Assembly (NCBI GenBank): GCA_902806355.1
Contig: CADCWI010000006.1
Location: 1 to 11,995 of the forward strand
Length of the DNA stretch: 11,995 nucleotides
Direction: 5' to 3'
DNA from: an uncultured Thermomicrobiales bacterium
Lineage (GTDB): Bacteria > Chloroflexota > Chloroflexia > Thermomicrobiales > UBA6265
Made by a program: the position numbers and the translations under genes
The notes under the pieces: model-generated
The model's database searches: none
Told to the model about the DNA's origin: nothing
What the model saw: the letters and a program-made list of their open reading frames with translations, nothing else
In this document: piece by piece, positions 1 to 5,881 of the stretch
How positions within the stretch are numbered: the stretch's first letter is position 1
Layout of the letters: the number at the start of each line of letters is the position of its first letter

Positions 1-309
1 ACGCGGCGCGATCCCGCTCCCCTGCACGGAGACGGTCTCCCCTGGGCTTCCCGCTCTGCCCGGTGCGTGGATCACCGCGAAGAGATCGCCACCGAGCCCG
101 CACATCTCCGGCATCACGACTGAGGCGGTGAGACCGGCGGCGACGGCGGCGTCGATTGCGTTGCCGCCGGACCGGAGGACATGGAGCGCGGTCTCCACCG
201 CCAGGGGATGGGCTGCGGCAACCATGCCGTTGGTGGCGTAGACGGGATAGGGACGCCGCCGCTCCCAACTGGCTGATGACACCGATTCCGAACTTGGAAA
301 GCCGATCAT
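1..309 (-). CDS. ggt: Gamma-glutamyltranspeptidase family protein, N-terminal part (runs off the left edge)
   Basis: Only the first 103 codons lie in the window; the reading frame is open to base 1. The ATG at 309-307 has a GGGAG ribosome site 8 bases upstream. Visible family features are NGMVAAAHPLA (about residues 27-37), the block SGGNAIDAAVAAGL (47-60) and MCGLGGDLFAVIHAP (69-83). These match the N-terminal half of gamma-glutamyltransferase-type Ntn hydrolases, which mature by autocleavage before a Thr located further downstream, outside this window. The family transfers or hydrolyses gamma-glutamyl groups, for example from glutathione. No signal peptide is visible (the start MIGFPSSESVSS is polar), so this may be one of the cytoplasmic GGT-like hydrolases that are common in soil and thermophilic bacteria. 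The gene is divergent from the ABC exporter. The family call is firm; the exact substrate cannot be told from this fragment. Confidence 0.85.
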   Translation of the reverse strand, partial: MIGFPSSESVSSASWERRRPYPVYATNGMVAAAHPLAVETALHVLRSGGNAIDAAVAAGLTASVVMPEMCGLGGDLFAVIHAPGRAGSPGETVSVQGSGIAPR

Positions 310-464
310 GCAACGTACTCCCGGCGGTGATGAAGATCATCAATGAGATCCAAAGCCTAGCCCAGATTGTCACAGGTGATCGCGATCCGCACAAACGCCG
401 TGATGGCCTGCACGAGCACGAAAAGGGTGCGTGGTAGGCTTCGGACAAGGAGGCTTACCCGCCC

Positions 465-1448
465 GTGATCGATCCTCGTACCGCATTTGCAACCTCTCTA
501 TCCTCCACCACTTCAGGTCCGCCCGGTGCCCTCGTTCTCGACGCCGTTTCCAAGCGTTACGGGTCGTTCGCCGCTCTCGACAGGCTTTCGCTCGATGTGC
601 CGCACGGCATCATCCAGGGGTTCCTGGGTCCGAACGGGGCCGGGAAGACCACCGCAATCCGGATCCTGATGGGGTTCCTCCGCGCGTCGTCAGGGTCCGC
701 TTCGATCTTCGGGCTCGATTCCTGGACCGACGGTGTCCAGGCCCGGCAGCGTGTCGGCTACCTGGTCACCGCGGATGCGCTCTACCCGGACATGGACGGC
801 ATCGATCAACTGGATTTCGCGACGAAGATATCTGGCAGGGATCCGGTTCTGCGGGGACGGGCGCTGGATGCCCTGGAGCTCAGCCAGTCGACCCTGATGC
901 AGCGACTCGGCTCCTATTCCAAGGGAATGCGGCAGAAACTGGCGATCGTCGCCGCGATGCAGCACGATCCCGATCTGCTGGTCCTCGACGAGCCATCGGA
1001 TGGGCTGGATCCGCTTATCCAGCAGCACTTCGAGGCGTTGCTCCAGGAACGTCGCCAGGCCGGGCGAACGGTGTTCATGTCGTCCCACGATCTGGCGGAG
1101 GTGGAGCGAACCTGCGAGCGTGTGGCCGTCATTCGACGTGGGCAACTCGTCGCCAACGGCACCGTCGAGGAGCTGAGCAGGCACTACCGGCGGACAGCGG
1201 TGATCCGTTTCCAGGGCCCTATCCCGGATGACCTCTCGCTCCTTGGCGAGATCGAGCATGTCGATGCCGGAAGCGGCACGGTGCGCGTGCGGATCGGTGA
1301 TGACATCAATTCGCTGATCCGTGCGCTCGCGCAAGTCGATATCTCCCACCTGGCGATCGAGGAGCCGCAGTTGCAGGACATCTTCTTCGGATTCTACGAC
1401 GGCACGGATGGAACCTCGTCTGGCCTTGCCGACGGTGCCGGCCGATGA
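465..1448 (+). CDS. ABC transporter ATP-binding protein (ABC-2 exporter type)
   Basis: A 327-residue ATPase expected to power export through the membrane protein encoded next. The GTG start at 465 follows AAGGAGG (447-453). Motifs in order: Walker A GPNGAGKT (55-62), a signature YSKGMRQKL (151-159), Walker B LLVLDEP (171-177) with catalytic Glu176, D-loop DGLDP (179-183), and switch His208 in SSHDL. The Q-loop region reads VGYLVTADALYP (97-108) and has no clear glutamine, as is often seen in the CcmA/drug-resistance type ATPases that pair with ABC-2 permeases. After about residue 225 a C-terminal extension of roughly 100 residues matches the accessory domain of that group. The stop overlaps the permease start as ATGA, so the two are translationally coupled. 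The substrate is unknown; drug, peptide or lipid export is the usual guess. Confidence 0.93.
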   Translation: MIDPRTAFATSLSSTTSGPPGALVLDAVSKRYGSFAALDRLSLDVPHGIIQGFLGPNGAGKTTAIRILMGFLRASSGSASIFGLDSWTDGVQARQRVGYLVTADALYPDMDGIDQLDFATKISGRDPVLRGRALDALELSQSTLMQRLGSYSKGMRQKLAIVAAMQHDPDLLVLDEPSDGLDPLIQQHFEALLQERRQAGRTVFMSSHDLAEVERTCERVAVIRRGQLVANGTVEELSRHYRRTAVIRFQGPIPDDLSLLGEIEHVDAGSGTVRVRIGDDINSLIRALAQVDISHLAIEEPQLQDIFFGFYDGTDGTSSGLADGAGR

Positions 1449-2263
1449 CGACGCTTCGCATCACCGCCCGGCTCCTCCGGCGCGGGCTCGGCGGCACGCT
1501 GATGCTCTTTCTCGGCATCGCCCTGTTCGAGTTCATCAACCCCGTTATCGGCGACTCCCTGGGCGGGACAGAAGTCGTTCAGGAGCTGTTCGATCAGTTG
1601 CCGCCGGGCATGCGGACGCTCGCCCAGGTGCAGCCGGACTTCTTCATCGAGGCGGGGTTTGCCGGGTTCATTGCTCTCGGGTTCACGCATCCCGTGTTCT
1701 TCGTACTTGTCGCGTCGTCTGTCGTCGGGTTCGGCGCACGGACGATCGCGGGAGAGGTCGACTCCGGCGTGATCGCGCTCACGCTGGCACGACCGGTCTC
1801 GCGCCGCGTCGCCTACGTTGCCCGGATCGTTGGGCTCCTCGCGTTATGCGCCGGGCTGGCGCTGGTGGGCGTCCTCGGATCGTGGATCGGCACGGTTGTC
1901 GTGAACCTGCAGGCCGGCACTGGACTGCGCGAGTATGGGGCCCTATTTGCCGCCTCGGCGTTGCTGGCCTGGGCAATCGGGGGGATGGTGCTGGGTGTCT
2001 CGGCGGCATCGAGTACTACCGGACGAGTCGTCGGCTGGGCAACCGCCGTGCTCGTGGTGCTCTACTTCATCGACTACTTCGCCGAGATCTGGAGCGTGCT
2101 GGAACCGCTCGGACCATTTTCGATCTTCCGGTACTTCGATCCGGTCGCCGCGCTCGTCGAGGGGCGTGTGCCACTGATTAACGTGGCCGTGCTCGGTGGC
2201 GTCGGGCTGGTGGCTATCGTGATCGGCCTGCTGGTCTTCGAGCGGCGGGACCTTCCGGTGTGA
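1445..2263 (+). CDS. ABC-2 type permease subunit
   Basis: A 272-residue integral membrane protein with six apparent hydrophobic helices near residues 17-35, 71-97, 122-150, 164-187, 195-214 and 244-264, the layout of ABC-2 family permeases. Between helices 2 and 3 lies the cytoplasmic segment GEVDSGVIALTLARPVSRR (103-121), which resembles the E..SG.....L..PVSR motif of the coupling helix in this family. It starts inside the ATPase gene (four-base ATGA overlap) and has no strong ribosome site of its own, so it is probably translated by coupling. With the preceding ATPase it would form a two-component exporter in the cytoplasmic membrane. The extracytoplasmic loop after helix 1 (about residues 36-70) is polar. 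The substrate is not identifiable from sequence; no biosynthetic or resistance gene next door points to one. Confidence 0.9.
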   Translation: MTTLRITARLLRRGLGGTLMLFLGIALFEFINPVIGDSLGGTEVVQELFDQLPPGMRTLAQVQPDFFIEAGFAGFIALGFTHPVFFVLVASSVVGFGARTIAGEVDSGVIALTLARPVSRRVAYVARIVGLLALCAGLALVGVLGSWIGTVVVNLQAGTGLREYGALFAASALLAWAIGGMVLGVSAASSTTGRVVGWATAVLVVLYFIDYFAEIWSVLEPLGPFSIFRYFDPVAALVEGRVPLINVAVLGGVGLVAIVIGLLVFERRDLPV

Positions 2264-2402
2264 ACCGGGATGGCCGGATGGAACGGGTTTGCCAGTTCCG
2301 GCACCTGTGTTGGAGCCACTATTCGGGCATGACGATGTCGTCGCTGTGCTACCCTCGCACGGTTCGATCCATTCGAGACGCATGCAGAATCGGGGTTCCC
2401 AC

Positions 2403-3401
2403 GTGACATTTACCGCGAACGACCATCGATACGACTTGATGAAGTACCGGCGCACGGGACGCAGCGGTCTTCTCCTGCCCGAAATTTCGCTCGGCTTGTG
2501 GCAGAACTTCGGGAATGGGCGCTCACTCGACTCGCAGCGGGCGACATTGCGCAGGGCGTTCGATCTCGGGGTCGTCCATTTCGATCTCGCCAACAACTAC
2601 GGGCCGCCGTACGGATCGGCCGAGGCCAACTTCGGCAGGGTGATGGCCCAAGATTTCCGGCCGTACCGTGACGAGCTGATCATCTCCACCAAGGCGGGGT
2701 ACGACATGTGGCCGGGACCATACGGCGACCACGGTTCCCGGAAGTACCTGCTGGCGTCGCTCGACGCGAGTCTCGAGCGGATGGGGCTGGAGTATGTCGA
2801 CATCTTCTATCACCACCGCCCGGATCCGGAAACACCGATCGAGGAGACCGCCGGTGCACTGGCATCTGCCGTCACCAGCGGCAAGGCACTCTACGTCGGG
2901 GTGTCGAACTACAGTCCCGAACAGACGACAGCGATGGCCAGGGCGCTGGCGGTCCATCACGTTCACCTGCTGATTCACCAGCCGAGCTACAACATGTTCA
3001 ATCGCCACATCGAACGCGGGCTCTTCCCGGTGCTCGATGAGGAAGGCATCGGTGCGATCGTCTTCGTGCCGCTCGCGCAGGGCCTGCTCACCGATCGCTA
3101 TCTCGCCGGTGATATTCCCGGCGACTCCCGAGCCGCGACGAGCCCGACGCTGACATCGGAGCGGATCACCGAGGAGTACCTCGCTCGCGCCCGAGCGCTG
3201 AACGAGATCGCACGAAACCGTGGGCAGACGCTGGCACAACTGGCGCTCACCTGGATTCTCCGGCAGCCACAGATCACGTCCGCATTGATCGGCGCCTCGA
3301 GTCCGGAGCAGCTGGAGCAGAACGTTGACGCCCTGAGCTTCCCTTCGCTGACCGACGAGGAGATAGCCGATATCGAGCCCTTCGCCAGCGAGCTGCCATA
3401 G
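2403..3401 (+). CDS. yghZ: Aldo/keto reductase, YghZ (L-glyceraldehyde 3-phosphate reductase) type
   Basis: An NADPH-dependent aldo/keto reductase of about 332 residues. The frame is open further upstream, to a TTG at 2289. I chose GTG at 2403 because the protein then begins MTFTANDHRYDLMKYRRTG, which lines up with the start I recall for E. coli YghZ (xxWLANPERYxxMxYRxxG). ATG at 2439 is the alternative. The catalytic tetrad is visible as Asp61 and Tyr66 (FDLANNYG), Lys97 (STKAGYD) and His138 (FYHHRPD). Other family blocks are WPGPYG (103-108), LLIHQPSYN, PLAQGLLTDRYL and the cofactor-binding SALIGASSPEQLEQN near the C-terminus. E. coli YghZ reduces L-glyceraldehyde 3-phosphate and methylglyoxal, so detoxification of reactive aldehydes is plausible. 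It lies 139 bases after the exporter and probably has its own promoter. Confidence 0.92.
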   Translation: MTFTANDHRYDLMKYRRTGRSGLLLPEISLGLWQNFGNGRSLDSQRATLRRAFDLGVVHFDLANNYGPPYGSAEANFGRVMAQDFRPYRDELIISTKAGYDMWPGPYGDHGSRKYLLASLDASLERMGLEYVDIFYHHRPDPETPIEETAGALASAVTSGKALYVGVSNYSPEQTTAMARALAVHHVHLLIHQPSYNMFNRHIERGLFPVLDEEGIGAIVFVPLAQGLLTDRYLAGDIPGDSRAATSPTLTSERITEEYLARARALNEIARNRGQTLAQLALTWILRQPQITSALIGASSPEQLEQNVDALSFPSLTDEEIADIEPFASELP

Positions 3402-3469
3402 CATCGGTGGTATGGCGACAGGTCCGTCGTGGTGGATGGCGCGAGTTTCGCGGAGCGATGACTCCCAGC

Positions 3470-3506
3470 GCGGCTGCCCGGTGCAGCTGCCGGTGCGGCT
3501 GCCCGG
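3470..3506. repeat. Three tandem 12-13-base GC-rich units
   Basis: Three units follow directly: GCGGCTGCCCGG (3470-3481), TGCAGCTGCCGG (3482-3493) and TGCGGCTGCCCGG (3494-3506). They differ by one or two bases and by one inserted C. The array is non-coding as far as I can see. It may be slippage-generated, and its function is unknown. Confidence 0.6.
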
Positions 3507-3648
3507 GTGGACTCCAGAGTCTGCCTACGGTCTTCGCGGGAGGTGTTCGTAGCGGCAGGGTCCACATGATTGCTGTATGGATACCTGACGGTCTTTCGGC
3601 TAACGTACGGGGAACGCACGAATCGACCGGATGCTGAGTTTCGCTCGC

Positions 3649-3669
3649 GGACGAACACAAGGTCCGTCC
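3649..3669. repeat. Imperfect hairpin at the left end of repeat copy A
   Basis: GGACGAAC (3649-3656) pairs with GTCCGTCC (3662-3669) at seven of eight positions around the loop ACAAG. On the minus strand the unit reads GTAGGGACGGACCTTGTG followed by TTCGTCC. This resembles the GTAGGGGCG-type dyad repeats scattered between genes of many Chloroflexi and other bacteria (from memory, not searched). It abuts the direct repeat at 3672. Confidence 0.5.
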
Positions 3670-3671
3670 CT

Positions 3672-3707
3672 ACGGATTCGAGAGGCGCGAAGGTCACGGC
3701 TCCAGCC
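3672..3707. repeat. Direct repeat copy A (36 bases)
   Basis: Starts ACGGATTCG and ends ACGGCTCCAGCC. It matches copy B at 3897-3932 at 30 of 36 positions. The similarity continues a few bases to the left (GG..CG.CCCT) with one extra base in copy B. It probably belongs to a dispersed intergenic repeat family, which would need a genome-wide search to confirm. Confidence 0.65.
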
Positions 3708-3728
3708 AGCCCCGCTCACTCAGATGGG

Positions 3729-3765
3729 CGGACACCCCTGTCAATCTTCTTGGCAAGGGTGTCCG
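3729..3765. repeat. Hairpin with a perfect 9-bp stem
   Basis: CGGACACCC (3729-3737) is the exact reverse complement of GGGTGTCCG (3757-3765), with a 19-base loop. A second small dyad, GGGG/CCCC around GATCG, follows at about 3772-3784 and ends in CCCCTACC, like the CCCTAC end of the hairpin at 3649-3669. No T-run follows on either strand, so it is not a textbook terminator, although it could stop or stabilise the transcripts of the convergent genes. Confidence 0.5.
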
Positions 3766-3896
3766 GCGCCGGGGGATCGCCCCTACCGATTAAGGCAGAA
3801 GGAGTAATTACCCGGATCCCGGTCAGCGGTCGATTCTCGTACAACCCTTTCGAACCGGGGTACACGTGCACGGTGCACTACCTGGAACGCCCCTCA

Positions 3897-3932
3897 ACGG
3901 ATTCGGGCGTGGCGAAGGGAACGGCTCCAGCC
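3897..3932. repeat. Direct repeat copy B (36 bases)
   Basis: The second copy of the unit at 3672-3707, with six mismatches. It is preceded by another dyad: GGTA (3859-3862), then GTGC (3866-3869), loop ACGGT, GCAC (3875-3878) and TACC (3879-3882). It ends seven bases before the stop codon of the zinc-ribbon gene, so that gene's transcript would run into it. Confidence 0.65.
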
Positions 3933-3938
3933 TTTCGC

Positions 3939-4478
3939 TCAGCCGATGAAGTCGAACCAGCCAGAGATGGTGTCGCGCAGATCGGCGCTCAGCCAGGCGG
4001 TCCAGCCGTACAGCCCAAGGATGACCGCGATCAAGAGGAAGGCGAGAACGCCGAGGAAGAAGCCTCGCATGCTCGATGCGTGGGGCTCCACCATCGTCAC
4101 CGTGGGAGAGAAGGCGTCGTGGTAGGGCATATCGGCGGCGAACACTTCGGCACCGCCAGCGTTTGATGCTGCGCTCCACCGATCGCCGGTTGGCGCGGAT
4201 GACTTCCCATTGGCCGAGGTGGTTCGAAAGGGAGCGATTTCGTCCTGACTCTCACTGGTGCTCCACCGTTGCGCGCCGGATGTGCTGCCTCGTGTCACTT
4301 GGTATGGTTCTGTGCGCTGCGCGGTGGTGGGATGGATCGGAATCGCGGCCGTGTCGTCGATCCGGTGCGCGTCCGCGTTGAGTGAAGAGCCACACTCGGC
4401 GCAGAACAGGCTGATCCCGCTGTTACGCGCGCCGCAAACGGGGCAGGTACGGCTGGTCGTTGCACTGGAAGACGTCAT
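3939..4478 (-). CDS. Zinc-ribbon protein with one C-terminal membrane helix
   Basis: About 179 residues. The ATG at 4478 has AGGA seven bases upstream and lies 22 bases after the stop of the PIN gene. A longer frame from 4514 would overlap that gene and lacks a ribosome site. Near the N-terminus a double CxxC zinc ribbon is clear: TCPVCGARN (Cys12, Cys15) and FCAECGSSL (Cys26, Cys29). Residues 35-135 are polar, rich in Ser, Thr and Ala, and look disordered. Residues 138-161 form a strong hydrophobic helix, followed by about 18 residues. The layout suggests a cytosolic zinc ribbon on a flexible stalk tethered to the membrane. Short N-terminal zinc ribbons of this kind are common on bacterial membrane proteins and their role is usually unknown. 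No function is assigned; co-transcription with the PIN gene is likely. Confidence 0.8.
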   Translation of the reverse strand: MTSSSATTSRTCPVCGARNSGISLFCAECGSSLNADAHRIDDTAAIPIHPTTAQRTEPYQVTRGSTSGAQRWSTSESQDEIAPFRTTSANGKSSAPTGDRWSAASNAGGAEVFAADMPYHDAFSPTVTMVEPHASSMRGFFLGVLAFLLIAVILGLYGWTAWLSADLRDTISGWFDFIG

Positions 4479-4500
4479 CGTTCGATCCTGTGGATGTATA

Positions 4501-4965
4501 TCAAGCGGTTTCATTCAGGAAATTGGGATCGACGGCGAACGCGTCGGCGACGCCGAATCGTTCCATGACAACGAGACTCACGGCATCGATGTAGGAGAGC
4601 CCGCGCGGGCTTCGCGACGCGATCACCAGTGCCCGCGCCCGGTGATTATCCTGCTCATCCGTATGGTAGACGGGCAGGCGTTGATCGCGCAGCCATTGGC
4701 GCGCGACGGCGGGGCCGGCTCCATTGCTCAGCAGGTCGACGGTTTCCGCGATCACATGATTCGTGGTGAACAGCTTGTAACCTCCGTCGACCAGCTCGCG
4801 GTAGGCGGCCACAGCGGCATCGTGCGTCGTGTCGTTTGCATCGACCAGGGCCACGATGGCGGAGGAATCGACGAAGGCGACGAGGTCGCCTGTGCCAGGC
4901 TCGGACGATGCCTGCTCGGACTCCGCGATCGCCGCATTGCGTTGAACCGTCTGTTCAGGTTGCAT
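4501..4965 (-). CDS. PIN-domain ribonuclease, VapC-like
   Basis: About 154 residues. I chose ATG 4965 because GGAGG sits 11 bases upstream; the in-frame ATG at 5025 has no ribosome site. The first 28 residues are polar and low-complexity, then the PIN domain begins. Its acidic metal-binding residues are visible: Asp33 in FVDSSAIVALVD, Glu74 in NHVIAETVDLL, Asp127 in LSYIDAVS and Asp146 in AFAVDPNF. PIN proteins of this type are Mg/Mn-dependent RNases, usually the toxin of a toxin-antitoxin pair or a housekeeping nuclease. No small antitoxin gene of a standard VapB type lies directly upstream; the nearest same-strand gene is the excisionase-type HTH protein 329 bases away. The N-terminal tail is longer than in most VapC proteins. 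The zinc-ribbon membrane protein follows after 22 bases. Confidence 0.87.
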   Translation of the reverse strand: MQPEQTVQRNAAIAESEQASSEPGTGDLVAFVDSSAIVALVDANDTTHDAAVAAYRELVDGGYKLFTTNHVIAETVDLLSNGAGPAVARQWLRDQRLPVYHTDEQDNHRARALVIASRSPRGLSYIDAVSLVVMERFGVADAFAVDPNFLNETA

Positions 4966-5090
4966 GTTCTCTGGTTCCTCCGGTTTTGATCGTGCTGCTC
5001 TGTCCCCGCTGTGCCGATTCCCCATGCTGCGCCGGGCTTTCAGCCGTGCCTTTGTCGCCGCTCACGGTTGCGCAGGTTTACGTGCCGTGG

Positions 5091-5264
5091 CTAGTACGCT
5101 GCCCCATGTTTCAGAAGAGTGTCGTAGCCGATCTGGTATTTCCTCAGCCGGACCAGACGAGTTCCGTCGAATTCGCATTCCGGCCAGCTAGTTGCGGTCG
5201 AGCAGGGCCAGAGGATCGTCCCATCGTATTGGGATTGCCTGATGGCGGGATGACAATGTGCCAC
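5091..5264 (-). CDS. Possible 57-residue small protein (doubtful)
   Basis: In the 329-base gap between the HTH gene and the PIN gene, the minus strand has a GTG-started frame of 58 codons ending in TAG at 5093-5091. Its C-terminal part reads EFDGTRLVRLRKYQIGYDTLL, which looks protein-like. There are three cysteines. Third-position GC over the last 24 codons is only about 60 per cent, lower than expected for a real gene here, and no ribosome site is seen before the GTG. It could be a small partner of the PIN protein, a remnant, or chance. No family is recognised. The rest of the gap (4966-5090 and 5265-5294) shows nothing I can name. Confidence 0.2.
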   Translation of the reverse strand: MAHCHPAIRQSQYDGTILWPCSTATSWPECEFDGTRLVRLRKYQIGYDTLLKHGAAY

Positions 5265-5294
5265 TCACGCCAGGGAGCAACTCATGATCGACCG

Positions 5295-5618
5295 TTAGCG
5301 TCGTCGCCAGGCCGCATTGCGATAGGAGCTCTTGCCTTCGCCGATGTTCGTTCCCGGCCCAGAGCCGATACCGATCACATCATCAAGGGGCCGAATCTCG
5401 GATGCGGGCTGAAGTCGATGGATGAACCCCTGCTGCTTTTGCACCGAAGCCACGAAGGCGTCGAGGACCGATCGCTCGATGAACCATTGTCCACCTATGC
5501 GTCGACCCTGAAGCCGCCCTTCGCGCAAGTAGCGCCGCACTTGCTCGGTTGATCGCTTGAGCCGTTGCGCGGCATCGCTGACGCTGAGCAGGCTCCGTTC
5601 TTCTTCCATGGTCTCCAT
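5295..5618 (-). CDS. Excisionase/MerR-type helix-turn-helix DNA-binding protein
   Basis: About 107 residues from ATG 5618. ATG 5609 and ATG 5642 are alternatives, and none has an ideally spaced ribosome site. Residues 9-57 form a typical HTH_17 (excisionase-family) winged helix: LLSVSDAAQRLKRSTEQVRRYL, then REGRLQGRRIGGQWFIERS and VLDAFV. The first part holds the recognition helix, and the GR.IGGQWFI piece is the wing. The C-terminal 45 residues are polar and basic with no known domain. Such proteins bind DNA as phage or plasmid excisionases, as transcription regulators, or in actinobacteria and their relatives as antitoxin-like partners of PIN proteins. No integrase or attachment site is near, so a regulator or antitoxin role is more likely than excision. 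It is divergent from the metallo-hydrolase gene at 5882. Confidence 0.78.
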   Translation of the reverse strand: METMEEERSLLSVSDAAQRLKRSTEQVRRYLREGRLQGRRIGGQWFIERSVLDAFVASVQKQQGFIHRLQPASEIRPLDDVIGIGSGPGTNIGEGKSSYRNAAWRRR

Positions 5619-5698
5619 GATCTCCAGTAATGTGCCTTGCATTGCCCGTGGAGGTGCGCCTCCAAAGCGTGACACGTGACGCTGATCAGCCCGGGTGC

Positions 5699-5713
5699 GT
5701 TGTATACGACAAC
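5699..5713. promoter_or_regulatory. Inverted repeat GTTGT-N5-ACAAC, possible operator
   Basis: Arms of five bases are separated by ATACG, in the 263-base region between the divergent HTH and metallo-hydrolase genes. On the minus strand it contains GTATAC, which could overlap a -10 element of the HTH gene. That would fit autoregulation by the HTH protein, but this is inference. A second imperfect palindrome lies at 5667-5682. Confidence 0.25.
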
Positions 5714-5765
5714 ATGGTACCGAGTTTCGCCCACGCTCGGCAACCCTGCAGATCGGGGATGGGGC

Positions 5766-5794
5766 TTGAACGATACGACGTGATCTGGTGTACT
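5766..5794 (+). promoter_or_regulatory. Candidate sigma-70 promoter for the metallo-hydrolase
   Basis: TTGAAC (5766-5771) and TGTACT (5789-5794) each match four of six consensus bases and are separated by exactly 17 bases. Transcription would start near 5801 and leave an approximately 80-base leader before the ATG at 5882. This rests on sequence only. Confidence 0.3.
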
Positions 5795-5881
5795 GAAACG
5801 TTTGCGGCGTGAGTCCCATAGGCACGGGACCATTTCATGAACCAGGCAGGCCGATTGCGGTCATGTGCAATGGGAGAGGCT

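Larger units (their letters stand above)
3402..3938. other. Gene-free convergent gap with repeats and hairpins
   Basis: This 537-base stretch lies between the stop of the aldo/keto reductase and the stop of the minus-strand zinc-ribbon gene. Open frames through it give low-complexity Arg/Pro/Ser/Cys-rich translations with no ribosome site and no family resemblance, so I call no gene. It holds a short GC-rich tandem repeat (3470-3506), several hairpins (3649-3669, 3729-3765, 3859-3882) and a 36-base direct repeat in two copies (3672-3707, 3897-3932). The position between convergent genes suits transcription termination or a landing place for REP-like intergenic repeats. Confidence 0.7.

Noticed and set aside
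690..1349. Long minus-strand open frame (219 codons) inside the ABC ATPase
   Set aside because: It lies antisense to a gene with clear Walker motifs, has no ribosome site or family motif, and such frames are expected in GC-rich DNA.
2289..2402. Upstream extension of the aldo/keto reductase from TTG 2289
   Set aside because: The added residues do not resemble the family, and GTG 2403 gives the expected YghZ-like N-terminus.
3098..3697. Minus-strand frame beginning MTFAPLESVGTDLVFVRER
   Set aside because: The start is a translation of the intergenic repeat and the rest is antisense to the aldo/keto reductase.
3402..3938. CRISPR array
   Set aside because: Only two imperfect copies about 190 bases apart, with no regular spacing and no cas genes.
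4258..4989. Plus-strand open frame of 243 codons
   Set aside because: It is antisense to the zinc-ribbon and PIN genes, both of which have clear motifs and ribosome sites.
5295..5618. Excisionase of an integrated element
   Set aside because: No integrase, recombinase, tRNA target or attachment-site repeat is seen nearby; the fold is also common in ordinary regulators.
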